Of a stretch of DNA of 64,000 bases, positions 8,311 to 17,723 are shown in pieces (the first letter of the stretch is position 1; every line of letters starts with the position of its first letter). Position numbers and translations under genes: made by a program. Under the pieces are notes generated by a model. It saw nothing but the letters and a program-made list of their open reading frames with translations. It ran no database searches and was not told where the DNA came from. Source of the stretch: Polaromonas sp. (GTDB lineage: Bacteria; Pseudomonadota; Gammaproteobacteria; Burkholderiales; Burkholderiaceae_C); assembly GCF_029945685.1 (NCBI RefSeq), contig NZ_JAQSDA010000008.1, positions 1 through 64,000 on the forward strand, in the 5' to 3' direction.

Positions 8311-8844
8311 ATGAACATGAATCCATTTCATCCCCTTCGCGCGCTGCCCTTCGTTTTGGCGCTTGCGTTCGCGGCGGGCTCCACCTGGGCCCAGAAACCC
8401 GAATGGGCAGGCCAGGGCAAAGGCGGAAAGCAGGAGCAAAACGAACGTTCCGGCAGCAAGTCGGACAAGGGCAACGGCAGCAACAAGGGCGCCCAGCAGT
8501 CCCGCCCGGCCCAACAGGATGTCCGGGTCGGCGCCCACTTCGCTGACCAGCAGCGGGTGGTGATCCGCGAGTACTACGGCAAGCAGTACAAGGCAGGTCG
8601 CTGCCCCCCCGGCCTGGCAAAGAAAAACAATGGCTGCATGCCTCCGGGCCAGGCCAAAAAGTGGGCCATGGGCCAGCCGCTGCCGCGTGACGTGGTTTTT
8701 TACCCGGTGCCCAATGCCGTGTTGATCCAGCTGGGCACTCCCCCTGCCGGCCACAAATATGTGCGCGTGGCCAGCGACATTCTGCTGATCGCCGCGGGCA
8801 CCAGCATGGTGGTGGACGCCATTCAGGACCTCGGCCGCATTTGA
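8311..8844 (+). CDS. RcnB/CigR-like periplasmic or membrane protein
   Basis: A 177-residue protein with a signal peptide (cleavage after STWA). A long polar, glycine- and lysine-rich segment (residues 28-70) leads into a conserved C-terminal half: CPPGLAKKNNGCMPPGQAKK, then GQPLPRDVVFYPVP, then a hydrophobic end (ASDILLIAAGTSMVVDAI). This pattern is that of RcnB-like proteins, including the CigR anti-virulence regulator group. RcnB itself is linked to nickel/cobalt homeostasis, which would suit a urease-producing genome, but the gene is far from the nickel genes and the assignment is by family only. Confidence 0.65.
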   Translation: MNMNPFHPLRALPFVLALAFAAGSTWAQKPEWAGQGKGGKQEQNERSGSKSDKGNGSNKGAQQSRPAQQDVRVGAHFADQQRVVIREYYGKQYKAGRCPPGLAKKNNGCMPPGQAKKWAMGQPLPRDVVFYPVPNAVLIQLGTPPAGHKYVRVASDILLIAAGTSMVVDAIQDLGRI

Positions 8845-9013
8845 TGCTTCTCCCGCAGGCTTGTGCTCATGGGCGCAGCCTGCCCCCGCCGGCACCGGCC
8901 GGGCGCCTGGCATCGAGGGCCGCCCGGGCATGCGGACGCAGACGATTGAACAGCCGTAAACTGGCAGGCCCCCCGCTCCCATTCGCCTGTTTCGACTGAT
9001 TCCCCATCACCTG

Positions 9014-9862
9014 ATGCAGCAGCTTCCCCATCCATCGCTTGCAGGTTTCATCAAGTCCGTCTGGGTGGGCATGCCCGGCGACACGGCAAGCCCCGCGTCC
9101 CGGGAACACATTCTCCCCAGTGGCGAAATGCACCTGGTGTTTCGCCTGCGCGGACCGGAGATACGAATTTTTGACGACCAACACCCGGCGGACGGCCTGG
9201 GTTTGGGCCACGCCGTGGTCGGCGGCGCACGCGCCGGTTTTTACGCCAAGGAGGTCGCCGGCACGTCAGAGACCGTCGGCGTGCAACTGATGCCCGGTGC
9301 TGCGTTGGCCCTGTTGGGATTGCCTGCCAACGAACTGGCCGGACAACACACCCGCCTGGAAGATCTGTGGGGCAACAGTGCCAGGTGGATGCGGGAGCAG
9401 TGGGCGGAAGCCGCCACGCCCGCGCAGAAAATGCAAGGCTTGCAGGGTATTCTGCGGGCACGCCTGAAGTCAACGTCGCCTTCTGTGGCTTCACCGGCCA
9501 TGGTGTGGGCCGCAGCGCAGCTCAAGGCAGGCGCCACTGTAAGGCAGACCGTGGCACAAAGCGGTTACAGCCACCGGCAATTCATCCGTCTGCTCTCCCA
9601 GTGCGTGGGCCTGCCCCCGAAGCAATACAGCCGGGTGCAGCGTTTTCAGCGGGCCCTGGCCTTGCTGCATCGCGGCGGCGCAACGGGCACATTCAGCCTG
9701 GTCAATGTGGCGCAGGACGCGGGCTACAGCGACCAGCCGCACTTCAACCGCGAATTCCGGCAGTTCTCCGGCCTCACCCCGGAGCAATACCTCCGCGCGC
9801 CGGTCGTGTCGCCCAATCATGTACCAGTGCCGGCGCCGCCTTTCGCAAGGCAGGCGCCGTGA
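9014..9862 (+). CDS. AraC family transcriptional regulator
   Basis: A 282-residue regulator. The N-terminal half (PSLAGFIKSVWVGM onward, with SGEMHLVFRL) is the sensor-like domain often found in AraC proteins that begin with a hydrophobic strand motif. The C-terminal 100 residues hold two helix-turn-helix units, SGYSHRQFIRLLSQCVG and VAQDAGYSDQPHFNREFRQF, followed by the family-typical SGLTPEQYLR. It precedes a VOC protein gene by about 100 bases on the same strand and may control it, but no operator was identified. Confidence 0.85.
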   Translation: MQQLPHPSLAGFIKSVWVGMPGDTASPASREHILPSGEMHLVFRLRGPEIRIFDDQHPADGLGLGHAVVGGARAGFYAKEVAGTSETVGVQLMPGAALALLGLPANELAGQHTRLEDLWGNSARWMREQWAEAATPAQKMQGLQGILRARLKSTSPSVASPAMVWAAAQLKAGATVRQTVAQSGYSHRQFIRLLSQCVGLPPKQYSRVQRFQRALALLHRGGATGTFSLVNVAQDAGYSDQPHFNREFRQFSGLTPEQYLRAPVVSPNHVPVPAPPFARQAP

Positions 9863-9960
9863 CGTCCAGGCGGCCTGCCCCAGGGTCAATTTTGTTCAAC
9901 ACCTGATCCACACGAGCCGATAGACTGGCTTCCTGTTCGAATTTCACGACGGGAGCCCCC

Positions 9961-10410
9961 ATGACCATTCATGAGCTGTTTGCCTACATCCACGTCAAAA
10001 ACGCGGTCGAAGCGATTGCGTTTTACACCGCGGTATTCGGCGCTACCGAAAAGTTCAGGCTGGTCGAGCCCGGTGGCCGCATGGGCCATGCGGAGCTGGA
10101 TTTCGCCGGGACCACGTTGATGCTCTCCGAGGCGTTCCCCGAATACGGCATCCTGGCACCGCAGGCAGGCGCGCCGGCGTTCGTGACACTGCACCTGCAT
10201 GTGGACAATTGCGATGAAGTGATCGCGCGCGCGCTCAAGGCCGGTGCCACGCTGGAGATGGCGGCACAGGACCATTTTTATGGTGAACGCTCCGGCAGTT
10301 TTCGCGACCCATCCGGCCATCGCTGGAGCGTGGGCCACAGCATAGAAGACGTGACACCAGCAGAGATGCAGCGCCGCTACACAGCGATGATGACTACCCC
10401 GGCGACGTAG
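9961..10410 (+). CDS. VOC family protein (PhnB/glyoxalase-like)
   Basis: A 149-residue vicinal-oxygen-chelate fold protein: an N-terminal strand FAYIHVKNAVEAIAFYTAVF, a central acidic repeat (TLHLHVDNCDEVIARALKAG), and a C-terminal FGERSG-type element seen here as FYGERSGSFRDPSGHRWSV. This is typical of the PhnB/bleomycin-resistance-like branch. Members bind small molecules or metal ions; the substrate is unknown. It follows the AraC regulator. A copy of the two-hairpin repeat starts immediately after its stop codon. Confidence 0.8.
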   Translation: MTIHELFAYIHVKNAVEAIAFYTAVFGATEKFRLVEPGGRMGHAELDFAGTTLMLSEAFPEYGILAPQAGAPAFVTLHLHVDNCDEVIARALKAGATLEMAAQDHFYGERSGSFRDPSGHRWSVGHSIEDVTPAEMQRRYTAMMTTPAT

Positions 10411-10412
10411 TT

Positions 10413-10478
10413 TGCTATCAAAATAGCAGCTGTTTGCGCCCGCCAGAAAAGGGATAAAGCCATATTTTCATAAAAATT
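10413..10478 (+). repeat. Two-hairpin repeat, intergenic copy
   Basis: It begins GCTATCAAAATAGC (hairpin 1), continues with TGTTTGCGCCCGCC, and ends in an AT-rich tail (CATATTTTCATAAAAATT). Hairpin 2 is degraded (GGGATAAAGCC). It fills most of the 102-base gap between the VOC gene and the convergent sensor kinase. Confidence 0.75.
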
Positions 10479-10512
10479 CTGCAGTGCGCAGCCACCGCAG
10501 GCCTGCGGCCCG

Positions 10513-13500
10513 CTAGCGGCTTTGGGCCAGCACGTGCTGCAGCGTCTGCAGCAATTCCTCGTTCGACGTTTGCGCCTTGATCAACACGGCAGCGGCCCGG
10601 GTTCCCTGGGCGCGGTTCACCTCGCTGGCCGAGAAAACCACCACCGGTGGCGGTCGCTCCAGCGCTTCAATGTCGGCCAGCAGATCCCAGCCTGATTCAC
10701 CGGGCAGGGTCAGATCGAGCAGCACCAGGTCGTAGGCCTGCGCCAGCAGGCAGGCGCGGGCTTCCTCGAGCGTGGCGGCAAATTCGAAGGTGGCAAAGTC
10801 CTGCGCGATCGCTGCCGTGATGCGCTGGATATCCAGATCGTCCTCGACATGCAGGATACGGGGCTTGCCCTCGGCCATGCCGTCTATTGCATGGCGCAGA
10901 CTGCGGATCAGCAGGTTTTCGTCAATCGGTTTTTCGAGCCAGCCGGAAACCGTCAGCGTCTGGTTGTTGAACTGGATCTGGCCCTCCCCGGCCATGGCCG
11001 ACACCACCACAATCGGCAGATCACGCGTGCCGTCCCGGGTGCGCAGGGTACGGATGAGTGTGACGCCATCCTGGTCGGGCAGCTTGAGATCCAGCGTCAT
11101 CGCGGCGTACCGGTTGGCCCCCAGGTGGGCCAGCGCGTCGGCGGCGGTGTACACCACGTCGCTGTCAAAACCGCCCTTGTCCAGCATCATCGCGATCAGG
11201 CGGGCGATGTCCCTGTCGTCCTCGCAGATCAGCACGCACGGCCGGGTGAGCGCACGTGGCAGGGCGGGCAGTTGCGGCGCAGCCTCTTTCCATTCGGGCA
11301 GTTCAAAGAAAAAGGTGGCGCCCTTGCCGGCTTTGCTGTCAAAACCCACGCTGCCGCCCAGACGTTCGACAATGGCCCTCGAAATATTCAGGCCCAGGCC
11401 GGTACCTCCCTTCTGGCGCGTATCGGACGAATCCGCCTGGGAAAATTTCTGGAAGATGCGCTTGCGAAATTCTTCCGGAACACCTGCCCCCTGGTCACGC
11501 ACTTCCACCCGCACGCCGAGGCCGGCGCGGCTGACATGCACCTGCACCAGCCCGCCCGGAGGAGAGAATTTCACCGCGTTGGACAGCAGGTTGGTCACGA
11601 CCTGGGCCAGGCGGTCGCTGTCCACCTGAACCCGCAGGTCGCCCTTCGGAAAATCCAGGGTCAAGCCGACGTTCTGCGCTGCCCCAAAACCCTCGTTGGC
11701 CGCCAGCACCTGGGCCAGCAAGGGCTGGAGTTCCACCACCTGCAGGTCCAGGCGCATCTTGCCCGACTCGATCTTCTCGATATCCAGAATGTCGTTGATC
11801 AGACGGATCAGGCGCTCGCAATTGTTTCTGGCGATCTCCACCAGGGTCTTGACCGCCGCCGGCAACTCGCCGGCCACACCGCCGGCGATCAGACCCAGCG
11901 AACCGCGAATCGAGGTGAGCGGCGTACGCAGCTCATGACTGACCGTGGAGACAAACTCGCTTTTCATGCGGTCTATACGTTTGAACTCGGTCACGTCGGT
12001 CGCCAGCGAATAAAACCCGATGACCTCGCCTTCTTCCTTGCCATCGCCGTAACGCGGGAAATAATTGACCACGTAGTCACGGTGATCGCCGCGCGCGGTT
12101 TTCTGGGTACGCTCGTAAACCACCGGGTAGCCCGACAGGACCTCGTCGACACGCGCGCGCACAACCTGGTAGAACTCCTCACCCATGACCTCCAGCAGGG
12201 TTTTGCCGTCGATCTGCTCATGCGACAGGCCGAAGCCTTCCTCATAAGCCCGGTTGTGAAAGCGAAAGCACTGCGCCTTGTCGACATAGGCGATCAGAGC
12301 CGGCACCGTGTCTGTGATCTCACGCAATTGCAGCTCGCTGGCGCGCAGCGCGTTGCTGACACGGTGCATCTCGGTCGTGTCGCGGCCCGTCCCGCGGTAA
12401 CCGGTGAAGCAACCCGACGCGTCGAAAACGGGGACACCGCTGATGGACACATGACGAATCTGTCCCTGGGGGTCAAGTCGCGTGACCTCGAAATCACGGA
12501 AAACCTCGTGTCTTTCAAGCTGCGCCCTGTGGGCCGCCCAGACGCTGTCGTCCATGTGCACATAAGGCAGTTCCCAGCGCGTTTTTCCAATGGACTTGTC
12601 CCCCTTGAACGCCGCCGTATGGGTACGTTGCCCTTCAGCGGAAACCCGCACGAAGCGGAAGTCTGCATCCTGCTCCCAGAACCAGTCGGACGACAACTCG
12701 GTCAGAGTACGGAAGCGCTCTTCACTCTCGCGCAGGGTGCGTTCGGCCTCTTTTCGTTCGGTGATGTCCTGCACCTGGGAAATGAAATGCAGTGGTTTGC
12801 GGTCGGAGTCGCGCACCAGCGAACACGTCAGATATCCCCACACGATATGCCCGGACTTGTGGATGTAGCGTTTTTCCCACTGATAGGTTTCGATCTCGCC
12901 GGCCAACGCCCTTTTCCGCTGCAGCAGATCCCATTCGACGTCGTCCGGATGGCTGATCTCGTGCACGGTGCGGGCCAGCATCTCCGCCTCGGAATAACCG
13001 AGCATCTGGCAAAAGGCACTGTTGACCCGGAGCCGGCGCGAGTTGACGGCGATCAGCGCCATGCCGATCGCCGCATGCTCAAAAGCGCTGCTGAATTGCT
13101 GGTCGCCATCTTCAAAAATATCGTTGTCGCTGCTGATCAGCGAGCCGGCCGTGGCCGGTGCCGCCTGGCCGGTACCCCGGAAAAGGTGGCGCGAGCGGGG
13201 AAGCGCCAGCGCAATGCCCGCGTCGTCTCCGGAAACATCATCGCCCGGCATGGCATGGCCCTGGTCGCTTCCCAGCGTGAAATAAAACGTGCTGCCCTCG
13301 CCCAGCACGGAGCTGGCCCAGATTCGCCCACCGTGACGGATGATGATTCGTTTGACCGTGGCCAGGCCGATGCCGCTGCCGGCAAACTCTTCCGGCGAAT
13401 GCAGGCGCTGGAAGGTGCCGAACAGCTTGTCCGCATAAGCCATGTCGAATCCTGCACCGTTGTCGCGCACAAAATACACCGGCGGCTGGTCGGCCACGGC

Positions 13501-15702
13501 TTCCCTGCCGATCACGATGTCCGTACGGGGCTTTTTCGCACTGAACTTCCAGGCGTTGCTGATCAGGTTCTCAAGAACCTGCCGGATCAGCGAAACGTCC
13601 GCCCGGGCCAGCATGCCGGGTTCGACCGTCACCTGAACGTCGCGTCCGGGTTCCGTCTCTGACAATTGTGCGAGGACCCGCGTCGCCTCGGCCCCGAGGT
13701 CCACGGTTTCCCAGTTCAGGCTGGTGCGTGACAGTCTGGCAAGCAGCAACAGCCCGTCGGTGAGTTCGCCCATGCGTCGCACACCGCCGCGTATCCGGGT
13801 GAGGTAATGGCTGGCTCGTTCGCCGGTCTCCGGCGACACCGTTTTTTGAAGCAAGGCGCAGTAGCCGTCGATGGCACTGAGGGGGGAACGCAGGTCGTGC
13901 GCCACCGAATAGGAAAATGCCTCCAGCTCCTTGTTGGCCGCCTCCAGCTGGGCTGTCCTGCGCGAGACCCGGTTTTCCAGGTCAACGTTGAGCCGGACGA
14001 TTTCCATCTCGGCGCGCTTGCGCTGGCTGATGTCGGTGATGGTGCTGACAAATCCGGACGGGGCGTCCCCTGCCCGTTCAGAGAACGGCATGACGTTGAT
14101 CAGTGCCCACAAATCACTGCCGTCGGGTTTGCGGTAACAAACCACCACGTTGGACTGCGGCAAGCCCGTGCGCCTGGCGACCACACTCGGCCGTTCCTCA
14201 TGGGTCATCAACGAACCGTCTTCGCGCAGCGTCTGCCATGTCGGTCCGAGCAGCTTCTCCCCCCTCATCTGGGCCAGGCTCACGCCAAGAATACGCTCGG
14301 CGCTGGCATTGCAGTCAATGATTCGGCCCTCGGCATCACGCATGACGACGCCTTCGGCGAGTGCGCCGACCACGCCGCGAAAACGGGCCTCGCTGGCCAC
14401 CAGCGCTGCTTCAGTCTGTTTGCGCGCCGTGATCTCGGTGCCCACGCCCCGGTAGCCGGTGAACTTCCCGTCCACGTCAAAAACGGGCTCGCCGCTGATG
14501 CAGAAGTGGATGCGCCTGCCATCCAGGTCCACGCGCTCGTATTCGAAATCACGGAAGGTTTCGTGGTTCTCCAGCTGCGCGCGATGCACCGCCCAGGCCG
14601 CCTTGTTACGCAGGGTGTCGTCGATGTCCCATCGTGTGCGGCCGATGTATTCGCTGATCTGGGCCTGGCCTCCGGAATCGGCCGGAAGCCTGCCAAAACG
14701 GGCCGATCCGCTGGACATCCGGGTGAAGCGGAACTGGTCATCCAGCTCCCAGTACCAGTCAGAGGAAAGCTGGGTCAGATTGCGAAAACGTTCCTGGCTT
14801 TCGCGCAGGCGCGCCTCGGCAGCCAGACGCCCGGTGACGTCCCCGCTGGTGACCAGGACATGGGTGACGGCGCCGCTGGCGTCTTTGAGCGGGACCTTGC
14901 GCATGTGAACACGAATGGCCCCGCGGTGTTTTGTCGCGGCCAGGCGGTCGGGCAGGTCCTGCATGACGCCTGCGGCGACCAGCTCCAGGTCGGCGGCGTG
15001 CATGCGGTCCGCATCCTCTTTCGGCCAGAGATCGTGCACCGTGCGGCCCATCGCCTCTTCGCGGGTCACCCCGTAGAGAGACTCGGCGGCCTTGTTCCAG
15101 CCCACAATCCTGAAGCCGTCCTGAACAGACTTCAACTGCAGGGCGATCGGAAGGTTGTCAACCACTTCATCGAGAAAGCCGGCGGCTTGCCGCTCGGTTT
15201 CTTCCGAACGCTTGATCGCGCTGATGTCATGCACCGTCCCCCGATAACCGAGGAAGCGATTCTGGTCGTCAAAGACCGGAATGCCACTGACCGACAGGTA
15301 GTGCGGCAAATCGTCGCCGAGCTTGCGCTGGTATTCGAAATTGCGGAACGGCTGATGGGCATCCAGCAAAGCCCGGTGCGCCTCCCACGACCCGCTGAGC
15401 GGCACCGCACCGGCAAGCTCCCAACGGCGCTTGCCGATGTTGCTGTCCCGTTCGACATCGAGCGCGACGGCCGCCTGCTCGCCGGAAAACCTGACGAAAC
15501 GATGCTCCGCATCCTGTTCCCAGTACCAGTCGGCCGATATCGTGGCCAGATCGCGCAATCCCTGGGCGCTGCTCCTGAGCAGATCAGCTTCACGTTTTTG
15601 TTCGGCAAGCGCCCGATCGAGCAGGTCGTTGGCACTCTCAAGTTCATGCAGCCGCGCCTTCAGACGACGGTTCTCTTCGGCGAGTTCTTCGTTACCCTTC
15701 AC
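10513..15702 (-). CDS. Giant hybrid sensor kinase with two kinase cores and two receivers
   Basis: A 1729-residue, apparently soluble protein with no clear membrane span. Order: coiled coil (1-45), four PAS domains (about 50-555), HisKA with phospho-acceptor His602 in SYSVAHDLRSPL, an ATPase domain (about 700-820, DNGAGFD and GSGIGLATVKR), three more PAS domains (about 880-1245), a second HisKA with His1256 in [11 protein letters not shown], a second ATPase (GTGLGLNISRA), then two receivers with Asp1538 (TLDLKLPDQDG) and Asp1663 (LLDLTLPGESG). The first core resembles phytochrome-type kinases and the second classic hybrid kinases, as if two genes had fused. Several PAS units are near duplicates of one another (EQDAEHRFVRFS, EQDADFRFVRVS). 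No output regulator is adjacent; signals are unknown, probably cytoplasmic redox or small ligands. Confidence 0.9.
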   Translation of the reverse strand: MKGNEELAEENRRLKARLHELESANDLLDRALAEQKREADLLRSSAQGLRDLATISADWYWEQDAEHRFVRFSGEQAAVALDVERDSNIGKRRWELAGAVPLSGSWEAHRALLDAHQPFRNFEYQRKLGDDLPHYLSVSGIPVFDDQNRFLGYRGTVHDISAIKRSEETERQAAGFLDEVVDNLPIALQLKSVQDGFRIVGWNKAAESLYGVTREEAMGRTVHDLWPKEDADRMHAADLELVAAGVMQDLPDRLAATKHRGAIRVHMRKVPLKDASGAVTHVLVTSGDVTGRLAAEARLRESQERFRNLTQLSSDWYWELDDQFRFTRMSSGSARFGRLPADSGGQAQISEYIGRTRWDIDDTLRNKAAWAVHRAQLENHETFRDFEYERVDLDGRRIHFCISGEPVFDVDGKFTGYRGVGTEITARKQTEAALVASEARFRGVVGALAEGVVMRDAEGRIIDCNASAERILGVSLAQMRGEKLLGPTWQTLREDGSLMTHEERPSVVARRTGLPQSNVVVCYRKPDGSDLWALINVMPFSERAGDAPSGFVSTITDISQRKRAEMEIVRLNVDLENRVSRRTAQLEAANKELEAFSYSVAHDLRSPLSAIDGYCALLQKTVSPETGERASHYLTRIRGGVRRMGELTDGLLLLARLSRTSLNWETVDLGAEATRVLAQLSETEPGRDVQVTVEPGMLARADVSLIRQVLENLISNAWKFSAKKPRTDIVIGREAVADQPPVYFVRDNGAGFDMAYADKLFGTFQRLHSPEEFAGSGIGLATVKRIIIRHGGRIWASSVLGEGSTFYFTLGSDQGHAMPGDDVSGDDAGIALALPRSRHLFRGTGQAAPATAGSLISSDNDIFEDGDQQFSSAFEHAAIGMALIAVNSRRLRVNSAFCQMLGYSEAEMLARTVHEISHPDDVEWDLLQRKRALAGEIETYQWEKRYIHKSGHIVWGYLTCSLVRDSDRKPLHFISQVQDITERKEAERTLRESEERFRTLTELSSDWFWEQDADFRFVRVSAEGQRTHTAAFKGDKSIGKTRWELPYVHMDDSVWAAHRAQLERHEVFRDFEVTRLDPQGQIRHVSISGVPVFDASGCFTGYRGTGRDTTEMHRVSNALRASELQLREITDTVPALIAYVDKAQCFRFHNRAYEEGFGLSHEQIDGKTLLEVMGEEFYQVVRARVDEVLSGYPVVYERTQKTARGDHRDYVVNYFPRYGDGKEEGEVIGFYSLATDVTEFKRIDRMKSEFVSTVSHELRTPLTSIRGSLGLIAGGVAGELPAAVKTLVEIARNNCERLIRLINDILDIEKIESGKMRLDLQVVELQPLLAQVLAANEGFGAAQNVGLTLDFPKGDLRVQVDSDRLAQVVTNLLSNAVKFSPPGGLVQVHVSRAGLGVRVEVRDQGAGVPEEFRKRIFQKFSQADSSDTRQKGGTGLGLNISRAIVERLGGSVGFDSKAGKGATFFFELPEWKEAAPQLPALPRALTRPCVLICEDDRDIARLIAMMLDKGGFDSDVVYTAADALAHLGANRYAAMTLDLKLPDQDGVTLIRTLRTRDGTRDLPIVVVSAMAGEGQIQFNNQTLTVSGWLEKPIDENLLIRSLRHAIDGMAEGKPRILHVEDDLDIQRITAAIAQDFATFEFAATLEEARACLLAQAYDLVLLDLTLPGESGWDLLADIEALERPPPVVVFSASEVNRAQGTRAAAVLIKAQTSNEELLQTLQHVLAQSR

Positions 15703-15987
15703 GGGCGAACCTCAAGACGGCCAGCCGCGTGCCGCAGGCGAGCCGGCGCGCCCCGCGCCGCGTGTGCGGCCGGATAAGCACCCGTTCACCAGAAGAGCTG
15801 TTCCTCATGCCTTGTCTTCGCCTTTCGTTACAAGGTTTGAGCGTGTCGAAGGCCGCGACCTCCGTGCGGAAAGTGTGCGCCTCTGCGGTGCGGTTGAAAT
15901 AGGGATTAGTCCGTGGTTGATGTCGGTCGCCGCCGCGCGTGCACGTCCGCAGACATCGCACAAAAACGCCCTGCCGCCACCTGTGCA

Positions 15988-16479
15988 TCAGGGTTGCAGC
16001 GGGATTTTCATCGCGCGATCAACGGGAACCGCTGCCACGCTGTTTTGCGGCGAGCCTTCGATCACCCGGTCCGAGTACGTCAGGTAAACCAGGGTGTTGC
16101 GGGTGGCATCCACCATGCGCACAATGCGTATCTTCTTGAAAACCAGCGATATCCGCTCGCTGAAAACCTCTTCCTGTTGCGGCAGCGGTTTGACAAACGA
16201 GACCGGCCCCACCTGACGGCAATCAATGGACGCCTCCGACTTGTCCTCGGCCAAACCCACAGCCCCCTTGATACCGCCGGTTTTGGCCCGGGAAACATAA
16301 CAGGTCACGCCCCTGACCTTGGGGTCATCGTGGGCGTCGACCACAATTTTGTGATCTGGCCCGATGAACTTGAACACGGTGTCCACCTCGCCAATGCTCT
16401 GGGCGCGAACGGGTGACAAGGCGCCGAGCAGCAGCATGGGCAACAAGGACAACAAGGGCAACAGGGGGGACTTTTTCAT
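15988..16479 (-). CDS. creA: CreA family protein
   Basis: A 163-residue exported protein. The ATG at 16479 opens a clear signal peptide ([19 protein letters not shown], cleavage after VRA). The mature part matches Cre[27 protein letters not shown], then [13 protein letters not shown] and a repeated Arg/Lys-rich core ([12 protein letters not shown]). The two cysteines could form a periplasmic disulfide. Function is unknown in the family. An open frame extends upstream but would overlap the lipoprotein gene. Bases 15703-15987 between it and the giant kinase hold nothing recognisable. Confidence 0.85.
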   Translation of the reverse strand: MKKSPLLPLLSLLPMLLLGALSPVRAQSIGEVDTVFKFIGPDHKIVVDAHDDPKVRGVTCYVSRAKTGGIKGAVGLAEDKSEASIDCRQVGPVSFVKPLPQQEEVFSERISLVFKKIRIVRMVDATRNTLVYLTYSDRVIEGSPQNSVAAVPVDRAMKIPLQP

Positions 16480-16508
16480 GGCGTTTCCTTCAGCGTGAAC
16501 ATCCCCCA

Positions 16509-16781
16509 CTATAGCCACGTCACTTCCTGGTAGCGACGCGGGTTGTCCGACCGGCGATCCCGGCGATTGGGCACGCCGTCTCCATCGCGGTCCCGGTCGG
16601 CCCGGTTGTGAATGCTGTCGCGGTCGCGGTCGCCGTCGTGGGGTACGCCGTGGGATCGGTAGTAGGGCTGACCGGCGCCGTAGGGCACGGCCACGCAGCC
16701 AGCCAGCGAAGCGGCGGCGAGCACAAGGGCAAGTTTTTTCAGGATGTCTATCTCCAGGTGAAGTTGAGCGTGCCACGCCAT
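16509..16781 (-). CDS. Small lipoprotein with Asp/Arg-rich repeats
   Basis: A 90-residue protein if started at the ATG at 16781. A lipobox LAGC follows a hydrophobic stretch ([12 protein letters not shown]). The mature part is built of DRDRDS / [16 protein letters not shown] units, similar to thrombospondin type 3 calcium-binding repeats. The start is uncertain: from the ATG the charged region is unusually long, whereas GGAG lies nine bases before an in-frame CTG at 16742 that would give a compact KKLALVL signal peptide and 77 residues. Function unknown. Confidence 0.6.
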   Translation of the reverse strand: MAWHAQLHLEIDILKKLALVLAAASLAGCVAVPYGAGQPYYRSHGVPHDGDRDRDSIHNRADRDRDGDGVPNRRDRRSDNPRRYQEVTWL

Positions 16782-17065
16782 TGAAGTCCCGCCGGGTGTC
16801 GGTCACGTTTGCCTGGCCCCCGTGAACGGTGAGGCTGGCTGCAGGATGTGCGAGGGTGAACGCTGACGGCGTTGCGAGGGTCCGGCCGCTCCGCCGCTTT
16901 GCCATGAAATATGCAGCACTTCACGCCCATGCGGAAAGGACGGGAACCCTAGAATGCCTGAGAGCCCCTTGACCGGGCCTGATGCTGCCCCCGGGAACGC
17001 GCTGCAAGGGAGTAGCATCGGCCACGGCACCCTCCACCCAACCCCTGTCTCTGAGAAAGTCACGA

Positions 17066-17488
17066 TTGCAAAAACTGCTTTTCACTGCCTGCCTGCTCAT
17101 GACCGCTTCCGCGCTGCAGGCTGCCGGCGAGCCCGCACCGGCGAACGCCCACCCCCTGACAGGAACCTGGTCCTGGTCGCTGTTTGGCGGCAGTTGCACC
17201 GAGACCTGGCATTACCGCAGCAACCGCACGGTGCTCAGCACCAGCGGGCAGGAGGTGGCCGAAAAAACATACGAGGTCGCGAAGCTGCCGGACGCCAGCG
17301 GTTTCTACAAACTGGTGGAAACGGTGGTCCGGCAAAACGACAAGAAGGACTGTTCCGGGGCGCTGCTGGAAGGTCCGGGTGAACAAAGCACCCGCTTCAT
17401 CCAGTTCAACCCGCAAGGCGACAAGATGCTGGTGTGTGACAAGGCGTCGCTCCAGGCCTGCTTTGGGCCCCTGTTGAAAATGCAATAG
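17066..17488 (+). CDS. Secreted protein of unknown function
   Basis: About 140 residues from a TTG start at 17066, chosen because it yields a normal signal peptide (QKLLFTACLLMTASALQAAG). An in-frame ATG at 16982 would add 28 residues ahead of it. The mature protein has paired cysteines (GGSCTETWHY, KKDCSG, LVCDKAS, QACFG) and a lipocalin-like opening, PLTGTWSWSLFGGSC. I do not recognise a named family. It ends in a strong bidirectional hairpin at 17515-17557. Confidence 0.6.
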   Translation: MQKLLFTACLLMTASALQAAGEPAPANAHPLTGTWSWSLFGGSCTETWHYRSNRTVLSTSGQEVAEKTYEVAKLPDASGFYKLVETVVRQNDKKDCSGALLEGPGEQSTRFIQFNPQGDKMLVCDKASLQACFGPLLKMQ

Positions 17489-17514
17489 CCGTTGGCATGC
17501 AAGGCATGCGACGT

Positions 17515-17557
17515 GAAACCCGCCCCGACCCGACCAGCGAGGTCGGGGCAAGGTTTC
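17515..17557. terminator. Bidirectional terminator-like hairpin
   Basis: Arms GAAACC and GCCCCGACC pair with GGTCGGGGC and GGTTTC around a 10-base loop, giving a 15-bp stem with one small bulge. It lies between the end of the secreted-protein gene (17488) and the end of the 50-residue minus-strand gene (17556), so it can serve both. The flanking T-runs are weak. Confidence 0.65.
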
Positions 17558-17708
17558 AGGCCTGATCGCTCCGGACGCCAGCGCGCCGACGCCGCGTCGC
17601 AGCTGGCCTGAACGTCGGCACGGGCTGGCTGCGCCTGGCGACATAGCTGCCATAGAGCTTGGCCGCCACTCCGGAGGTGAGGGCAAAAACAAGCAGTTTA
17701 CGAAGCAT
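17556..17708 (-). CDS. Small basic membrane-anchored protein (50 aa)
   Basis: A 50-residue reading frame. The ATG at 17708 has a strong ribosome site, GGGAGG, eight bases upstream. It starts LRKLLVFALTSGVAAKLYG, which looks like an uncleaved signal anchor, and ends in a very basic tail (TRRRRAGVR). It lies 15 bases downstream of the 24-residue gene at 17724-17798 on the same strand, so the two look like a small operon. Function unknown; the good ribosome sites are the main evidence that both are real. Confidence 0.6.
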   Translation of the reverse strand: MLRKLLVFALTSGVAAKLYGSYVARRSQPVPTFRPAATRRRRAGVRSDQA

Positions 17709-17723
17709 GAAGGACCTCCCGAT

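Noticed and set aside
10413..10478. A phage attachment site or integron recombination site
   Set aside because: The hairpins superficially recall attC sites, but there is no integrase, no cassette array and no core-site pair.
10849..13662. A very long plus-strand open frame (937 codons) opposite the sensor kinase
   Set aside because: It is the antisense shadow of a GC-rich coding sequence. The opposite strand has all domains of a kinase in order; this frame has no recognisable motif and a composition rich in His, Arg and Gln typical of such shadows.
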